From Helianthus annuus (taxonomy: Eukaryota > Streptophyta > Magnoliopsida > Asterales > Asteraceae), in NCBI RefSeq assembly GCF_002127325.2, contig NC_035435.2, positions 15,540,002 to 15,604,001 of the forward strand: a stretch of DNA of 64,000 bases. Reading direction: 5' to 3'. Positions 46,376 through 59,402 of this stretch are shown here, piece by piece (within the stretch, counting starts at the first letter, position 1; each line of letters opens with the position of its first letter). The notes under the pieces are model-generated. The model ran no database searches. It had not been told where the DNA came from and was given only the letters and a program-made list of their open reading frames with translations. Made by a program: the position numbers and the translations under genes.

Positions 46376-48505
46376 TGTCACACTCCAACCGATGGCGGAA
46401 TCATCGGGATGTGGCATGATGCGAGTCGGTTGCTCGAGAGAATCCATAACGACTAATTTAGTGACAATATTTAAAAGGTTCAATATCCCATACTATCAAA
46501 CAAATATCTCAACAAAAGTCATAACAGATTCGAGTTTCTCAAACAACAAAACAACGTAACATAACAAAACTTGCATTTAGTTTAGGCGGGTTTCTAGACT
46601 TTCTAAACCATTTCCAGCAGATAAATCCATCAACCTGTCACATACGTTAAATAAAAGTCAATACAATAATGTAAAGGTGAGTACACAAGTTTGCATAAGT
46701 ATAGTAATACAGCGTTTACGCATAACCAGCATGTAACACATAGATGGGTGAATCAAGTAAGCTATCGACAATGATACAAGCTAACCAACATGACTGCAAT
46801 GTAGAGTATGCGCGACACATGTTCACCGTAGTGAGCACGTGAAGTAAGTAAACCTTAACAACCCCTGAATAAACAAGTACTGAGTCCAAACTATAGTACT
46901 ATCGTTGCTAAGGGTGGTAGGGCAAGTAATCACTGTGTAAACATAGCAAACAACCATTCATCGAATCACGTATAACATGCAAGAGCGGTTAGCGTTTATA
47001 GAAGAGTTTAAGCGTTGTGCGCGTTGTGTTTTGATAGAGAACGTATGTAACACCCAAAATTGCGTTAAGCGAAAAAGGGTTCGAGTATACTCACAGTGCG
47101 TGCTTAGCAAGTAAACACGATCTGAAATGGATTGAAGGGAGCGCCGGATCAGCCTGCGTACGGGAACATAAGCATAAGTATTCCAAAGTGCTGAAATGGT
47201 TGAAATCGGAGTGTGGAATGGGACACAGAGGCTTCGTACGAAGCGAGTGTGTTCGTACGAAGTCATGCCTTCGTACGAAGGGGGGGGGGGGTTCGTACAC
47301 GTGTTGCTTCCGTTGTCCAAAATCGAGTGTTCTTCGCGTCTTTCTTCGCGAAATCGAGTGTGCATCCCTCCAACCTTAAGCCGGAGAGGTCTTTTGAGCG
47401 TTCGAGTCACATGCTGGAACAATAGGCTAGGCTATACGAAGTTAGTGCCTTCGTACGAAGCCTGGCTTCGTAGAAACCAGTCTGTTTCGCGTATATGGCT
47501 ATTTTTGGCGTTTAGAGCTGTGTTTTCGCCTGAAGCGGATGTATTTTCGAGTCCTTTTCATGACGGTTTCGACACCACTTCGTCCCACTATCCAGTGAAC
47601 GAAATATATGTCGATTTCGGTCCGTTTTGTGTAAAAATCGATTCTAAATTAGTTTTTATTTGGAATAAACACTTGATGAGTGTGAGATCTTCAGATCTAC
47701 ATCTTGGGAAGCCAAAGCTAAGCCAAAATCACTCGTTCAAGTGTAAATCGATAGTAAAATAAGAAGTTTTGATGAAAAAGATGAAGGTTTTGTAAAAAGA
47801 ATGAAGGTTTTTATAAAAATAAAGAAGTTTAGATGAAAAAGATGAAGTTTAGTTGAAAATAGAGAAGTTTGGATGAAATCGTAGTGAAACTTGTGGAAAA
47901 TCGTAGTGGAAAAATGTTGTGAAACATGTAAAAATAGTAGATCTTACTTGGAAAATAGCGGGACAGCAATTCGGGAGCATTTTGAGTGAAATGGCAGCAA
48001 GTTAGAATGAGAGAAGTGAGCTGGGTATTTATAGATGAGAGCTGGAGGCCTTGTTCGAAGCTGGTGGCTTCGTACGAAGCTGCCTATTTCATACAAGTAG
48101 CCTTCATTTCGCATGTAGGATGCTCGTTTGGTGCGTTTTGTTGCGTTAATTAGTGTGAGTACCTAAAGTATTTTAACGAGATATTAAGTATCGTGTTGTG
48201 TTGCGTTTTATCGCATTAAATCGAGTTGTGAGAGTGAGCGTTTGAGCGTTTTAAGCGAATAACAAGCATATATAACACATAATTAACACAAATAATATAA
48301 ATAAATCCGCGTTTCAACTTTGCATTGAGTTTGCGTTGCGATGAGCGTAATAAGTGTTTAAATGCGATAATTAAGCGATTTAAATTGCGTTTTAAAACAT
48401 AGTTAACACGTAGGTTACCCAGGTTAATCATCGAATCTCAGAGTACAAACGTTTACAAGGAAAACAAGGGTAAAATAGGAACAACCAAAAGTTCGGGTTG
48501 TTACA
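46376..48505 (-). mobile_element. Solo LTR (C), related to element B's LTR
   Basis: 2130 bp flanked by TCAAG on both sides (46371-46375, 48506-48510) with no internal domain: the product of LTR-LTR recombination. Its first bases TGTCACACTCCAACCGATGG and the GTACACAAGTTTG stretch match B's LTR, so it is a diverged cousin in the same orientation. TATA at 48033-48026 on the minus strand (TATAAATA). It carries the palindrome TTCGTACGAA at 47233, 47252, 47270, 47450 and 48069. Confidence 0.9.
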
Positions 48506-48510
48506 TCAAG

Positions 48511-48903
48511 AACTATTTGGTTAAATTGCACACGAGTATAAAACTCGTTTGGTACAACTATTCAATTTACGAAAAAGATAAGCAAGATCACCAACCCTAA
48601 AATGACCTAGGTACATCCTATTTATAACACATAGGGTGACCTATTACACAAACCGGGCCAAAGCCCAACCGCACACTATTATCTAGTATTTAGACAAGCC
48701 CAAAACATCTAATTAGTCCATAATACCAACCCACTACCAAGCTATACAAGACAAGCGTAAATTTACTAAACTATGCCCTTACAATATCCCGCTAGGTTTA
48801 TACTGTCTTGGCAAACCAATCACTATTTACGTCTTGGTTTCTTTTACAGCTGTGCATCTGATATCTTGTTTCCAATATACGATCCAAACAGCTGCGTCTC
48901 AAC
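48511..48903. other. Unassigned sequence right of the solo LTR
   Basis: No gene seen; probably continuous with the repeat that precedes 46371, interrupted by the solo LTR. Confidence 0.4.
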
Positions 48904-51429
48904 TCAACCTCTGCTTCCGGACCACATCTTTAAATTTATCATTTGAGCAATTCCAGCAGTATACGCCTTAGCACATACTTCATACTGTGGATCACTCTGA
49001 ATCTGAGATCTTCCAAGCAGATGGATATCAGTTTCTTCAAAATGCATCAGGTCACGAACATCAGCAATTCTGAATTCTTCATTTTCACAAACTATGACAA
49101 CTTGACCCGAAACAAGATCATACATCCAAAACTTAAATTCATGCAGATTGTTATTAGGAAGGTATTTAAGTAAAAGAACTGTCTTTGCACTTTTCGTTGG
49201 AGGCCACATCACAGTCTTCAATGGCTTTTTGGTGGAAGGATCGATTACATCTTTATGCACTTTCACAAAAGATTTCTGCAGATTCATATCTTTGAAATTC
49301 AGCAATGCTCGTCTCTGTAGCTTGTTGTAGAAATTCCAACCTATCTTACAATTTGGATTCCTGCATTGGTCGTGATATGGAGCCTAACTCAACTCGCGAA
49401 GATCAACAGCAGTCCATGACTCAAATGAACTGGCAAAGTTATAATATTCAACATTTCCATTCTTTCTTGTCACCAAGAACATCTCTTTCTCATCATTATA
49501 CGCCCAACTCTTGATTCCAGTTCGATTCCATATCTATCATATCGATCTCTTCCAGTAGTAATTACATATCTATCAGGAAAATCTTGAAATCCAAAATCTT
49601 TCTTGCTACCAACATTTCTCATAATAACTTCTTTCTGTTTTAATCTTTGATTTGCGATACGAGGAGGATCTTCAATATACTTATTAAGAGCTTTTTCATG
49701 TTCTTTGTCATGTTGCTCTTTTTCAGCTGCATTATACTCTTTCCTGGACTCAGCAAATTCCTTCCTAAAGTTTTCTTCCAATGTTTGCTTCAAATCCATC
49801 ACTACAGCAGAAAGTGATCCTAGATTGGTTTCAAGATCTTGAATCTGCTGATTCTTATGTGTAATCTCTTACAACAAGCTAGCAATCTAAACATCCTTAA
49901 TAATTTTATCTTCTTCAAGAACTGTAATTCTCTTCATCAGCACCCCAACATCAACATCACCAAACAAATTCTCACTATCAGGACTGCTAACAGGTTCCTG
50001 AACTTCCTCTTGATTATGTTTGTCTGCACCAGCATGATCTTTCACAGCTTGTTCCAATAAAGACGCTGCCTTAAGCACTTCAGCATCAGAAGGAGTATTG
50101 CTTGATACTTCTCCAGTTTTGGCAACAGGCATAAACATGGTAGCTTTTGGGTTGGTCAAAAAATCAATAAACACATCACTAACAGCTAGTATTGACAGGC
50201 TTAGATGTCGTAACCACTGGAATGTTCACTTCAGGTCTTACACTAGAAACTCTAGTCATTTCAAAGCTGACCCTAGGATCTCTTCGACTTCGTTTCCTAG
50301 GATGAAGATCAGTTGTAGGGTCTTCTTGCATCACATCAGGTTCAACAGATACTTGTTCAAATGTCTTCGTATGAGGAGGATTCACACTCAACACTTGGTC
50401 TTCATTAATTCTTTCTGCTACTAGGCTCTCTATTTCAATCTCTGTCTCACCTTCACCATCATTCTCATCAACCTCAGCATCAGCCATCAAGTTTTCTTCA
50501 AACACATTTTCAACATTTTCCTCTTCACTTTCAACCACAGTCAAATCAATATTCTCAATCGGCTCTTCGACTCTCGGTGGTGCATCTATAATCTCCACAT
50601 CATGTTCTTCAGCCAAACTTGCATTTACTAGTGCTGGTACTGGTTCTACAATCTCAGGAAAAGCACCAAATCTTTCCAATGGTCTCTTGTTTTCGTACAT
50701 CACCTGAACATCTTTTCTCACTTGCTCCAATAACCCAAAAACAATGTGGTTTATCATTGTAGTATCATAGATACTGACTATTTGTTGCAGCGATGGGTAT
50801 TTAGCATCTAGAATCATTTGTAGAACATTAACCAGTACTTCTTGTTTATCGACTTCACATTCGCTATCATATCATCATTAATGCACTTGGAATAATTAAA
50901 ACTCTAGTTTTCGACCAGAGCAACTACTCCCGAAGTCTGGTTGATTGTAAGAGAATCTATCCCACTTTTGTTTCCACAGATGCAGACCAGATGCACATGC
51001 GCTAAGGATCTCTAGTATGGATGAAGTAACTTCTTTGTTGTAGGAGGATAGGTACCCTCATAACTCATCCGTTCCAGAACTGGTTTTTTTTTTTTCGGGA
51101 AATTCCACAGGATCATCAGAAGCATCTCTAAATACCAAAACATCCCTAATTGTTTGTTCAGTAATAAGAACCTCCTTGTTCTGAATCACTGATCGACGTT
51201 CGTTTTGCATTTTGTTTGTTATGCAATAAGCGTTTATCTTAATATTGCCAATATCAATATAATATTTAACAAAGTTTGGATTTACCAATACTTCAAATAC
51301 CCCATATTAACGTCATATTTAATAATTTAGTGCCTTCATATATTCATAACATGTGTCATACTAGTACAATACAGGCTCAAAATAACTGGGTGTCACAGTA
51401 CCTGACGACCGGCCCCTACGCGTGCTCAT
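48904..51429 (-). pseudogene. Decayed coding chain, probably a transposon-associated protein
   Basis: Minus-strand frames line up as one decayed protein read from about 51429 (MSTRRGRSSG) to 48904. Segments: VNPNFVKYYIDIGNIKINAY (51288 down), IRDVLVFRDASDDPVEFPE, then MILDAKYPSLQQIVSIYDTT (50817 down), a long acidic region rich in Glu/Val (50600-50350), a basic HPRKRSRRDPR patch, a Lys/Glu coiled-coil-like part (49800-49600), and a compact end (HEFKFWMYDLVSGQVVIVCE). Several stops and frameshifts separate them. The first parts resemble, from memory, uncharacterised proteins repeated many times in Asteraceae genomes, which I take to be transposon-borne. I do not know its function. Confidence 0.5.
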
Positions 51430-53080
51430 CTCCCATCCACAGAACCAAACTCGTCAAGTCTAGGGTTTCCCAGTAGGATTTCGCTGTGCTTTGTTGTGTT
51501 TGATTTCTTTGCAACACTAAGGGATTTGTAGTGCTTTCTTCTTCTGCGAAGTGGTTTCTGGTAGGATTTCGCTGTAATTCCGGGTTAATTTCTGTCTTAA
51601 TTTTGCGATTTAGTGTTTTTATTAGTTTATTTGCTAACAATTTTGATATTTATTCAGGTTTTAGCAATTTGGTTTTCTTTGACGTTAGGTTTTCTTTCTT
51701 CTTCGCCTGATCTGTGATTGGTATGTTTGAAAATTTTGTTGTATCCATTTTTATTTACCGTTGTATTCAGTTTGATTTACTTGATTATACCTATTGTTAT
51801 TTACTTTTGTGTATACCTTAATTTTGGGGTTTATGGTTTTGTTTTCATCGCATTTAACCACCGCAATTAAGGTCCATGTGCTTAGTAAGATTCATGATAT
51901 TTAATGAATTAATTAACTTTATTCTTTTCACATGCATCGAACATCATTGGTTGATGGATGAGGGGTTTTCCTTGGATTATTAATGTGTTGATGATGAGTC
52001 TTTTTTGCTCAGTTTGGTGATTTAATGCAAGCTCTGGAGTGCATTGACGATAAAAAAGGTATAATTTCTAAATATTTATGTTTATTTATAAAGTGTGAAG
52101 TGTGAGAAGTGGTTTTGTATGGGAATCATGTTATTTGTTTGGAACAAGCCTTTTTTAGTTCTTTGTCTTTGATACGAAATGGATATGGTGGCATTCTTTG
52201 GATTCAAAGGTCAATTGCTTTTGGTTTTTTGTTCTAATTTGTTGTTAAAAATGTTGCTTACCTAATCTTTCTTTAAGTTACCGGTATAACACTTTTGTTC
52301 TTTTGTTATAATCTATCTGATGTGGGAAATTTTAAGAAGAATAGGTGATATTAAATTTAAATGGTGTAGGTAACTAATATTTTTATTGGTATTCATTTTA
52401 GGCAAATGCAAATGTTTGTTTCTGGCCTAATGAACTTACTCATGAAGCTGGTGTATGAATATCGCCTTTCTTGAAGCCTCAGCCTTCAAAAAGGTGAGAT
52501 TCTCTAATACAAATGTCTATACTTTTTACTGTCTTAAAAAATCTTTATTTACAATATTCATTTCGATTGAACTTCAATGCATCTCTTTCCAACGGTACGA
52601 GGTACACATGTCATGGACCATTTATACAGTTACAATATGCATGTGAGCTACTTTATTTTATGGTAGCACAACAATATGCTATTTAGATTTATCTTGCAAG
52701 AGAGGGGACACATGACATTGTTTCTAACAACTTAACTAGGTTTGGACGTTTAGATACACGTGATTGTTAGATTACATAAGGTCATTTGATTTAGATACAC
52801 GTGATTGTTAGATTACATAAGGACATTTGATTAAATTAGTTCTTTGACTTTAAAAGTCAAACCATAATCTTCTCCTGCTGGAAACACTATCATGTTCTCT
52901 TTTCTAACTAGGTATGATTCCTTAGCAGGATTTCGGGGTGTGTTGAACCTGCCTTGCATTATCCCTGTAAGATCAATATTTCTTTTCACCTTTTGGGCTC
53001 AAAAGTCATTCCATTTGATATGCTTAACCTCAAAAGTCAATCTGCCTATCACCAATTTTCAAGCAATTTATAGAGGAATT
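51430..53080. other. Intron-like or repeat sequence of unknown origin
   Basis: T-rich on the plus strand with possible splice-bounded pieces (for example 52012-52058, CTCAG before and GTATAA after), but I cannot join them into a recognisable gene. A 40 bp tandem duplication containing AGATACACGTGATTGTTAGA lies at 52752-52835. Left part may be the 5' leader of the decayed minus-strand chain. Confidence 0.35.
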
Positions 53081-53910
53081 TGTTGGATTTATATGTACGG
53101 GTTCGATAAGTCATTGCTGCTAACCGAGCTATGACCCGTAAGAGTTACACCTTGGGTAACGAACATTAAATCCATTTAACTCGATTAACTGGTGATCACG
53201 AGTGATTAACAGAACGAAATATATATAATTATCTAGAATAATTATATATCCACGAGAAACGGAATTTATTATTTATACTGGTTATAAATAATATAACGTT
53301 TAATTACTTATTTAATTAAACTTTGTTTTTCAGGCTTCGTACCACGTCTAGGCTTGAACTTATTATATTGAGCTTCGGGGCCTAAGAGATAATTAGAGTT
53401 ATTAGTTAACCTAAATATATACATTACTTTATATATTTGATCTCTACTTATTTTCCTTTGGTGTGTGCTTCTGCCGAAAAAAAAAGAAGGGAATTTTACC
53501 CTTTTGTTATTTGTGAGACAATCACAATACAAAAGCCTGCCGCCACCTCTAAAAAGGTGTCATTCACCTAATTCCTTTTAGTGACGTCTAATAGTCAAGT
53601 CAAGATTGCCGCATTGCCGCGAGCTGTTACTCGCGCCATCTGTGTTCGTGTTCTAGCATCCGTTCATTGTACCTCGGTGTCTCACACGGTTATTATTAAC
53701 CAAAAGGGTATAACTTTTCTCATCGGCAGATTAATTATTTCATGTATCGTATTTGCATGTTTGTTTGTAACCATGATCCTGTTCGGTTCACTTTTGGTGT
53801 TAATTATTTATATTTATTCCGCTGCGTATTTATTAATTATATATTTAGTTAACAAAATATGTCAAACCTGTTTTGATAAAAAGTAAAATTGACACCACTG
53901 ATTCCCAACA
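53081..53910 (+). repeat. 5' LTR of copia element C2
   Basis: 830 bp, TGTTGG...CCAACA inverted ends, directly followed by a primer binding site. The 3' LTR lies beyond the window because element D interrupts C2. Confidence 0.8.
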
Positions 53911-53911
53911 G

Positions 53912-53925
53912 TGGTATCAGAGCCA
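53912..53925 (+). other. Primer binding site of copia element C2 (initiator Met tRNA)
   Basis: TGGTATCAGAGCCA one base after the LTR. Confidence 0.92.
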
Positions 53926-55298
53926 CACTTACAACATGCAAATCAGAACCGGTCCTTTTAACCGGTTATAGATCTCAAACATTAACTTGTTTAAAGATTC
54001 AGATCTAAATATTTCTTGGGCAAAAATTTATTTGGTCAAAAGTTTTATTTGTTTTATTTGACCAAAAGATTGCTCACTTCTATGTAATTGTGTTGAATAT
54101 GTAAATCTGACCGACCTTGTACTTATATTTTTGTTATTGTTTTGTTTTATGGTTTTTGGCCCACTTTGTGGCTCAAAGTTGTAATAGATTAGGGTTTCAA
54201 TTTTTGTTATAGTTTATATTATAATTTAAAGTTGAAGACCCGAAGACAAAACTGAAGACATTACAGGAGTCAAGGAGGTGCTAAAGACAACTAGATGCAC
54301 TAGGTCCATCGTTGTGGTTGTTTGTTACCCCGTGACCCAGTTTGGTCTTGCTATTTGGCTCTAGCAAGAACAAACAAAATGGCCTAAAGATTTACATATT
54401 TATTTTTGCTATTATGGTTGCTTTTATCATATAAGTTGTTATATAACATACCAACCTAATACCAAACTTTTTTAAAAGGTGTTTTAAAATGTTCACAATC
54501 AATTATAACAAGTTCTAAATTGATTTTTACAACTTGTAAATATTTGTTATAAAATGAATTATTTATTTTAAAATAAATAATAACCATTAGAGTTTTTGAA
54601 ATTTAACAAGTTTTTAACTTTCTAAAACTCATAACTTAATAGTTTTAAAACTATTAACTTTAAATGGTTATACAAGTCGCGACAAACTTAGTTTTAATAG
54701 GTTATTTAAAATTAAGTGTCCTAAGAGATGAAAGGGTTCATCAAGATGTCACAACTAAATATGTACTAAAATTGGCTCTTACGACCCTATTTGGTAAATA
54801 TTAAATTAACCCATAATTAAAATCAATAGTCTATGCCATCCTATCACAAGCTACACTTGGAACGTAAAAGCGAACCATCAGTGTTTGGAGCCACAACACC
54901 ACACTTAATGTCTAGCATATCCTTCCAAGGTGCAAGGGTTTCGTTGACACATCCGGCCCTTCCACACGTACCTCTTTTAGGACGACTATTACTTTTTCTT
55001 TTCTCACCACATGCTCCAGCTGTCTCGAAAGTAAAAAGTCGGCCTAGATGAGGCTAAACGTATCAATGCATAGACAAGAGTTGTCTTAGCGGCCTCATAC
55101 TCGAGAGTTGTGCAATTCTCACAATTGATACTCGTTGTCAGTCTGCCTAGTCACTTACTAAAGTGCATGCCACAGCTGCCTTTACTACTGACATAGCCAG
55201 ATTCTCATTCCTTGTTCTAATTACTGTAATGGGTCATTAATTAAATAAGGAAATATACATCGAAAATACTAATTAAAATCACTTTGCTTATGTAACAG
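53926..55298. other. Untranslated leader of copia element C2
   Basis: About 1.4 kb between PBS and gag, AT-rich, no credible ORF. Confidence 0.6.
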
Positions 55299-56138
55299 AT
55301 GTCTAATGAAAACAACTCCTTCGTCCTCAAGTCTATACTTGAAAAGGAAAAACTTAATAACACCAACTTTCTCGAATGGCACCACAATCTGAGAATAGTT
55401 CTCATTATGGCTAAAAAGCTATACATCTTAGATGGCCCAGTCCCTATCGAGCCTGAAAGTAACACTACTGCTGCTCGTAAGGCACTGAAAAAACATAACG
55501 AGGATGCCATTGAGGTAGCCTGCCTTATTCAAGCCACCATGTCTCCTGAACTTCAGAAGAACATGGAAGATAAAGATGCTTATGACATGATCCAGCAACT
55601 GAAAGGCATGTTTCAGAAACAAGCCCGACAGGGGCGATATGACACCATGAAGCAGCTCATAAGCTGTAAAATGCAAGAAGGGTCGTGTGTCAGTACTCAT
55701 GTGCTTAAGATGAAAGGGTACATTGACCAAATGAACAAACTTGGTTATCCCCTGCAAGATGAAATGGCAGCGGACTTCATCTTGAACTCTCTCCCTAGCT
55801 CGTATGACCAGTTCATTATGAACTATAATATGAATGCTTGGGTGAAGACTGTGTCTGAGCTACATGGTATGCTCAAAACGGCCGAGATGAACATTCCACA
55901 TAAAACCAACCAAGTTCTGATGGTCAAGTCTGGTGGTGTTAAGAAGCCCAACAACAAGAAAAGGGCTCATAACAACAAAGGCAAGAAAAGGGCTCATAAC
56001 AGCAAAGGCAAGAAAATGGCTGTTGTTGCTGCCAAATCTGCCACCAACAACAAGCAGGTTGCTAAACCACACCCTCCCCAGGAGCGTCAGTGCTTTGAAT
56101 GCAACCAAATGGGGCACTGGAAAAGGAACTGCCCGTAG
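55299..56138 (+). pseudogene. Copia element C2 gag
   Basis: 279 residues. Copia gag with LEKEKLNNTNFLEWHHNLRI near the start and a central LKGMFQKQARQGRYDTMKQL block. Next is a Lys/Asn-rich linker with three KKRAHNNKGK-like repeats. It ends in the zinc knuckle CFECNQMGHWKRNC. TAG at 56136-56138 directly after the knuckle ends the frame early. The downstream frame continues with a linker and then shifts near 56228 before protease. In intact relatives gag and pol form one frame, so I call the gene broken. Confidence 0.85.
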
Positions 56139-56227
56139 TATCTAGCCAAGCTGAAGGCGAACAAGGCCAATAACGTTGGCACTTTTTCAGGTATTCTCAT
56201 TTATGTTATTGAGCTTTTACTGTCTCT

Positions 56228-58437
56228 AGCAACACATGGGTATTTGATACCGGGTGTGGTTACCACATCACTAATGTTTTGCAGGAGCCTGAAAAGTGGT
56301 GGAAGCTGAAACAAGGCGACATGGAACTCATCGTTGGTGATGGGAAAAGAGTGCCCATTCTTGCAACCGGCACATTTCATTTTTCATGTCCTTCTGGGCT
56401 TGTAGTTAATTTAAACAATTGTTTGTTTGCACCTGGTATAACCAGAAACATTATTTCGGTTTCCCTTTTGTTTGAACAAGGTTTCAAGTACGTTTTTAAT
56501 GGTATTTCTATTTCTGTCTACTTGAATGATGTCTTTTATTTTGAGGCTAAACCTCGAAACGGTATTTATGAGATTGATGTTCAAACATGTAATAACATAT
56601 ATCATCTTTCTAAGCATAACAAAGCTGGTATTAATGAAACCTTTCTATGTCATTGTAGACTTGGCCACATAAGTAAGGCACGCATAAAATGGCTCCAATC
56701 CGAGGGGATTCTTGAATCCACTGGACAGGACTCCTTTAATGATTGCGAATCTTGCTTAGCTGACAAACTCACAAAGCGTCCCTTCACTGGTGTTGGTGAA
56801 CGGGCCAATGGTCTGCTACGACTCATTCACACTGATGGATGTGGCCCTTTCAGAACCATGACAAGAAACCATGAAAGATACTTCGTTACTTTCATCGACG
56901 ATTATAGTCGATATGCTTATGTCTATCTTATGAAGCATACGCATAAAACTTTTGAAAAGTTCAAAGAGTTTCAAAACGAAGTAGAAAACCAACTTACTAG
57001 AAAGATAAAAATACTTCGATCAGATCAAGGTGGCGAATACCTCAGCTTAGAGTTCCTCAATCATCTCAAAGAGTGTGGAATAATTTCAGAACCCACTCCA
57101 CCTGGCACACCCCAATTTAATGGCGTGAGCGAGAGGAGAAATCGAACCCTACTTAATATGGTTCGATCGATGATGTGTAGAACTAACTTGCCTCACTCCT
57201 TTTGGGGTCATACTCTTGTGACTGCCGCCCGCATTGTCAATCTGGCTCCAACTAAAAAGGTAAACAAAACCCCATATGAGATATGGCATGGGCGTAAACC
57301 CAATTTGGAATACATAAAAGTATGGGGATGTGATGCATACATCACAAGTGATGCTGATGATAAGCTCGATCCTCAAGGCAAAAAGGTTATTTTCGTCGGA
57401 TACTATAAAAGAAGCGGATATTATTTCTACCATCCTGATGCAAATGTTATTTCCATCAAAAGGAAGGGTCACTTTCTCGAGGAAGAACTTCTTAATCGAG
57501 GAACTGGAAATAATGTGGTTGATCTTGAAGAAATTCGAGAACCAACAACAGCCGCTGATGAAGTCGGAACGTCTGAACAACAAGAAATTGTTGCTGATGA
57601 ATCAGACATGAACACAGGCATTCGCAGAAGTAGCAGGACTCGTAAAGAACCTGACAGATACCTTTGGCATCTCGAAGGTGCTGAAGTCTTGGTAGTAGAT
57701 GAGTCTAATGATGAACCTACTAACTACAAATCTGCTATCTCAGATTCTGAATATGCGAAATGGCTGGAAGCCATGAACGCTGAGATGCAATCTATGCGTG
57801 ATAATCAAGTCTGGGACTTGGTTGAGCTACCCCCCGAATCTCGGGCAGTAGGGAGCAAATGGGTTTTCAAGAGAAAAACCGATATGCATGGAAATGTACA
57901 CACCTTCAAAGCACGGCTAGTTGCGAAGGGTTTCACTCAAAGTCAGGGCATTGACTATGATGAAACCTTCTCGCCCGTTGCTATGATTAAATCGATCAGG
58001 ATATTGCTTGCCATAGCCGCGTACTATGACTACGAGATATGGAAAATGGATGTCAAAACCGCTTTTCTTAATGGCCATCTCTCTGAAGATGTCTATATGG
58101 TTCAGCCAGACGGTTTTGTTGATCCAAAATATCCTAATAGGGTGTGCAAGCTGAATAAGTCCATTTATGGACTCAAGCAGGCGTCTCGTAGCTGGAATCT
58201 TCGTTTTGACCAAAAGATCAAAGAGTTTGGTTTTGTCAAAAATGAAGATGAGCCTTGTGTTTACAGAAAGCCTAGTGGGAGCACTATATCATTCCTCATC
58301 CTGTATGTGGATGATATACTGATCATTGGAAACAGCGTCCCTATGCTTAACGAAGTTAAACACTATTTGGGAACTTGTTTTGTAATGAAAGATCTTGGAG
58401 AAGCAACTTATATTCTAGGAATCAAGATCTATAGGGA
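56228..58437 (+). pseudogene. Copia element C2 pol, cut by element D
   Basis: The pol frame runs from the protease (SNTWVFDTGCGYHITN) with no stop to the insertion of D. GAG-pre-integrase finger (CHCRLGHISKARIKWL), integrase core (HTDGCGPF, RSDQGGEYLS, GVSERRNRTLL), connector, RVT_2 reverse transcriptase (GSKWVFKRKTDMHGN, KMDVKTAFLNGHLSEDVYM, SIYGLKQASRSW, LYVDDILIIGNS). After LGIKIYRD the copia sequence stops at 58437 and D's LTR begins, so the RT end and RNase H are displaced beyond the window. The pol frame itself looks well preserved. Confidence 0.93.
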
Positions 58438-59081
58438 TGTAACACCTCGAATTTTTGCGTCCAATAATGTGTTAACACGTGTCATTTGATTACACGTGGC
58501 ATTTATATTAAATAAAGGACAAATTTTGACAAACCTTGAAAGTATATAAATTCGAGGGTTATAAATGTCAACAAGGGTAAATATACTGTATAGTAACCCT
58601 AAATAATGCTTGAACCTTCAAACGAATAAATCATAGATCGTACAGAAGCGAAACGCGAAAGAAAGTGAGAGATTACAAGCTACAGGGGTTAACCGTGTCA
58701 ACATGTTTAATTATACCTCTGAGTGACCCTTTGACGTTCCCAAGGCTTTGTAACGGTATTATACACTCACTAAAATATAATATATAAATTTCGCGAAGTT
58801 TCGTTATGAAACAAGAAAGTTACGATCGAATTCGTAGGAGAAGGGTTAAAAGCGTCAATAATGAAAGTTAAGGCTTTCTGAATAATTAATAAACTAACCG
58901 GGGACTTAACAACGCGGGTAAATAACACGAGGTCCCTAGTTGTAATTAACCGAGGGCCAAACCGCAAAGTTACCCCTTCAAACCCGAAAGGTCAGGTAGA
59001 TCATTACGAAAGATTTCGTTATTAATTACCCGATTCTGTCATCATTGCAAAAGATTTAAAAGTTCTGAAAATATAACCAAT

Positions 59082-59204
59082 CGCGGCCCGTGTGAGGTTT
59101 TGGCTTAAGTTAAGGCGGGCCGCGAGCCTCCTCTTTTACTCGCCTGATTTTTGAATCTCAGGCGGCCCGCGTAAAAGTAGCATGGATTCTCCATGCGGGC
59201 CGCG
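59082..59204 (+). promoter_or_regulatory. Paired GCGGCCCGC / GCGGGCCGC motifs upstream of D's TATA box
   Basis: CGCGGCCCG (59082-59090) is the exact inverse of CGGGCCGCG (59116-59124). GCGGCCCGC (59162-59170) is the exact inverse of GCGGGCCGC (59195-59203). Orientation alternates, making two potential 9 bp stems in an otherwise AT-rich LTR. Confidence 0.65.
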
Positions 59205-59391
59205 TGGGACGCCCAGATGCAGAAACTTTGTATCTTCTTGCCTTTTGAGCATTATGAACGATCAAACACCAATAAATGAGGCATGGGCACCCTATACTTG
59301 ACCCATAGCTCTAAGGGACACATGCCCATCATCCATGATCAGCTGTAGGCTGTTGTGTGATGATCTTGAGTGCATTGTTTCACTATAAATA

Positions 59392-59402
59392 GGCTAGTTT
59401 GG
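59392..59402 (+). promoter_or_regulatory. TATA box of element D LTR
   Basis: CTATAAATAGG; probable promoter of D's genomic RNA. Confidence 0.75.

Noticed and set aside
47196..47762. 188-residue frame over the solo LTR
   Set aside because: Includes the palindrome array and a G run; no domain and non-coding LTR context.
53581..53886. 101-residue hydrophobic frame
   Set aside because: Falls inside the C2 LTR and is T-rich; apparent membrane segments reflect composition.
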